Part shown: one piece after another, positions 62,715-64,000 of the stretch
Numbering within the stretch: the stretch's first letter is position 1
Layout of the letters: each line of letters opens with the position of its first letter
NCBI GenBank assembly: GCA_964542475.1
Contig: CAZIUL010000004.1
Span: 109,659-173,658 of the forward strand
Direction: 5' to 3'
Length of the DNA: 64,000 bases
Source: CAZIUL01 sp964542475
GTDB lineage: Bacteria > Planctomycetota > B15-G4 > CAYZWU01
Notes under the pieces: model-generated
What the model was told of the DNA's origin: nothing
The model's input: the letters and a program-made list of their open reading frames with translations, nothing else
Databases searched by the model: none
Program-made: the position numbers and the translations under genes

Positions 62715-63320
62715 TCACACTCGAACGCCGATCTTGTTCATCTCGGATCTGAGCTTGTCGATTCCTTCGAAACAAAGCGCATTGATCCCAAGGCTTTCGG
62801 CGCTCAGGATATAATCCGGAATGTCATCGATGTAAAGGCAATGTTCAGGCGCGGTCGCGGTTCTGCGAAGAGCTTCCTTGAATATCGCCGGATCGGGTTT
62901 CCGGCTGCCCAGCCGGTACGAAAGCAAAAACTCTTCGAACTGCTGCAGCACTGGAAACGTCCTAAGGCAGTGTTCGAAATGCCACTCGTTTGTGTTGGAC
63001 AAAAGCGCGAGCTTGTACCCGCCCTTCAAGGAAAGGACAAGCTCCTCCATGCCGGAAACCGGCCGGAACACATCCGCCCAGATTCTCTGAACTTCGCGAT
63101 CGTCAACAGCAAGGCCGAATGCATCCTTTACGCGCCGCGCGAATTCGGCTGATGAGATCTCACCGAGATCATATTGCATTTCCAGTTCCGAACCGAACAC
63201 TTCATCATATATCTTCTGCGCGGGAAAACCGCTCAAGGATGAAATTGCCCGGCAGGAGCGCATATGATCGAAGCTGAGCAACACATTTCCCAGGTCGAAA
63301 ACAACGGTCTTGATGGCCAA
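62715..63320 (-). CDS. HAD-IA family hydrolase
   Basis: The motifs are VVFDLGNVLLSFD (nucleophile Asp), LLSNTNEWHF, SRKPDPAIFK and YIDDIPDYI, with a helical cap. It fits the YihX/haloacid-dehalogenase-type sugar phosphatases; the substrate is unknown. I chose TTG 63320 with AGAGG eight bases upstream; a GTG at 63344 is the alternative. It lies 37 bases upstream of miaB on the same strand. Confidence 0.87.
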   Translation of the reverse strand: MAIKTVVFDLGNVLLSFDHMRSCRAISSLSGFPAQKIYDEVFGSELEMQYDLGEISSAEFARRVKDAFGLAVDDREVQRIWADVFRPVSGMEELVLSLKGGYKLALLSNTNEWHFEHCLRTFPVLQQFEEFLLSYRLGSRKPDPAIFKEALRRTATAPEHCLYIDDIPDYILSAESLGINALCFEGIDKLRSEMNKIGVRV

Positions 63321-63336
63321 AGCACGAACCTCTCTG

Positions 63337-63381
63337 AACCGCACATTTCATACTCATCTACCGCGGCACCGTAAAATGCCC
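63337..63381. repeat. Fragment of the long inverted-repeat element
   Basis: CGCACATTTCATACTC and GCACCGTAAAATG resemble the outer half of the left arm of 3482-3556 with changes and a short gap. Confidence 0.5.
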
Positions 63382-63518
63382 TGATCAACTAACATCATTG
63401 GAGCTTTCAGCATCATTTATAACATTCTCATGTATCAGTGTACAATGTGAAGAGGATTGGGAGAAAGCTTTAGGCTTTAGGCAGAGGAAGAAAAAAAAAG
63501 AACCACGGATGAACACGG

Positions 63519-63612
63519 CTTAATCCGCTTATTTCATACTCTTCGTCGCGAGGTACTGTAAACTGTGTTGTGGCAAGGCGCATGCCAGGAGACGATCCTC
63601 AACCTGTTAGGA
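63519..63612. repeat. Partial copy of the long inverted-repeat element with reversed spacer
   Basis: The left arm is nearly complete (CGCTTATTTCATACTCTTCG to CATGCCAGGAGACGA). After it, the sequence reads TCCTCAACCTGTTAGGA. In copies A and B this word is the complement of the spacer end next to the right arm, so here the spacer is in the other orientation. Confidence 0.8.
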
Positions 63613-63853
63613 GTGTTCGGTCAACTGGTGTTCTTTCCTGAACACTGAACTCTGATCACATAATCTGAATCCACAGCCCTGAACCGGATCAGTGCAATAT
63701 CGAACACTATTTTGTTGCAAATTAGCACAGACGCGCAGGCAATACAAATTTAATGCGCATGTAAGCTCTTATTAAATTTGATGTTATATGTACGGCAGTA
63801 GGGCACTGGTTTTGCATCCAAGTTTTCCCCTCAGATGCTATGGATATATTTGA

Positions 63854-63882
63854 TTGACATTGGTAGCAGAACAAAATATAAA
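63854..63882 (+). promoter_or_regulatory. Near-consensus sigma-70 promoter of the right-edge gene
   Basis: TTGACA, exactly 17 bases and TATAAA end 39 bases before the ATG at 63922. Confidence 0.75.
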
Positions 63883-63921
63883 TACATGAAACTTTTTATA
63901 CAAATCCGGGAGGTAAAACCG

Positions 63922-64000
63922 ATGCGCTGGCACATGACAAGACAATCCGTGTTGTTTTTTGCTGTATGTCTTCTATCCGTTTTTGCAGCGGTTTCACTGA
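63922..64000 (+). CDS. Exported protein, 3' end outside the window
   Basis: The frame starts at ATG 63922, with GGAGG eight bases upstream, and runs to the edge. The 26 visible residues are a signal peptide (RQSVLFFAVCLLSVFAAVSL). The function cannot be known from this. Confidence 0.75.
   Translation, partial: MRWHMTRQSVLFFAVCLLSVFAAVSL

Larger units (their letters stand above)
63321..63921. other. Spacer with inverted-repeat fragments and a promoter
   Basis: The 601 bases hold two fragments of the long element (63337-63381 and 63519-63612), then about 240 bases of AT-rich sequence with no gene, and the promoter at 63854. Confidence 0.6.

Overview
The window is bacterial chromosome of roughly even base composition from a diderm (Gram-negative) organism. 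It carries lipid A genes (lpxA, lpxC/fabZ, lpxD), bamA, a Skp/OmpH chaperone and many lipoproteins. The gene orders glmU-prs-rplY-pth-rpsF-rpsR-rplI-dnaB and bamA-ompH-lpxD-fabZ-lpxA-oxidoreductase resemble those known from deltaproteobacteria and related deep lineages. The lpxC-fabZ fusion, the FGE-sulfatase-type proteins, the beta-helix surface proteins and the large CAP/HEAT protein are more typical of PVC-like or uncultured candidate phyla. I infer an uncultured, free-living lineage and cannot name the phylum. No phage, insertion sequence, CRISPR array or rRNA operon is visible.

Layout. 1-9.1 kb: an envelope and signalling region with three lipoproteins, a CHASE2 nucleotidyl cyclase, an M48 peptidase with an SH3-like domain, and PTS enzyme I. 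9.4-16.2 kb: a dispersed inverted repeat, tRNA-Arg, a GNAT protein, a GtrA-glycosyltransferase fusion, an SDR and a GMC-type oxidoreductase. 16.3-29.2 kb: accessory region with a 1399-residue CAP/alpha-alpha-toroid/HEAT protein coupled to an FHA-cyclase, two paralogous beta-helix proteins (one fused to an FGE domain), and a protein rich in carboxypeptidase-regulatory-like modules. 29.6-33.0 kb: tRNA-Lys and frr-pyrH-tsf-rpsB on the minus strand. 33.4-34.3 kb: a diguanylate cyclase. 34.4-48.7 kb: a near-continuous minus-strand housekeeping string, read in the direction of transcription as glmU, prs, rplY, pth, rpsF, rpsR, rplI, dnaB, bamA, ompH, lpxD, lpxC/fabZ, lpxA, Gfo/Idh oxidoreductase. 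48.9-53.5 kb: cysteine desulfurase, methyltransferase, HAD phosphatase, mnmG. 53.9-59.2 kb: plus-strand accessory genes (HEAT/TPR protein, orphan ABC ATPase, pentaheme cytochrome, a TPR protein of extreme composition). 59.3-63.3 kb: HAD, miaB, ribD and an FGE-like gene. 63.9 kb: start of an exported protein behind a near-consensus promoter.

Common threads. Many genes are translationally coupled by four-base ATGA overlaps (dnaB/bamA, FHA-cyclase/giant protein, miaB/ribD). Non-ATG starts with good Shine-Dalgarno sites are common (rpsB, rpsF, lpxC/fabZ, glmU, pth). Four ribosomal proteins (S2, S6, L9, L25) carry acidic or disordered C-terminal tails. Three families of dispersed palindromic repeats lie in the spacers. 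The most unusual is an element of about 180 bp with two 75-77-base inverted arms, of which one partial copy has its central spacer in the opposite orientation. Starts were moved inward from the longest reading frame wherever a Shine-Dalgarno site, signal peptide or neighbour overlap favoured it.
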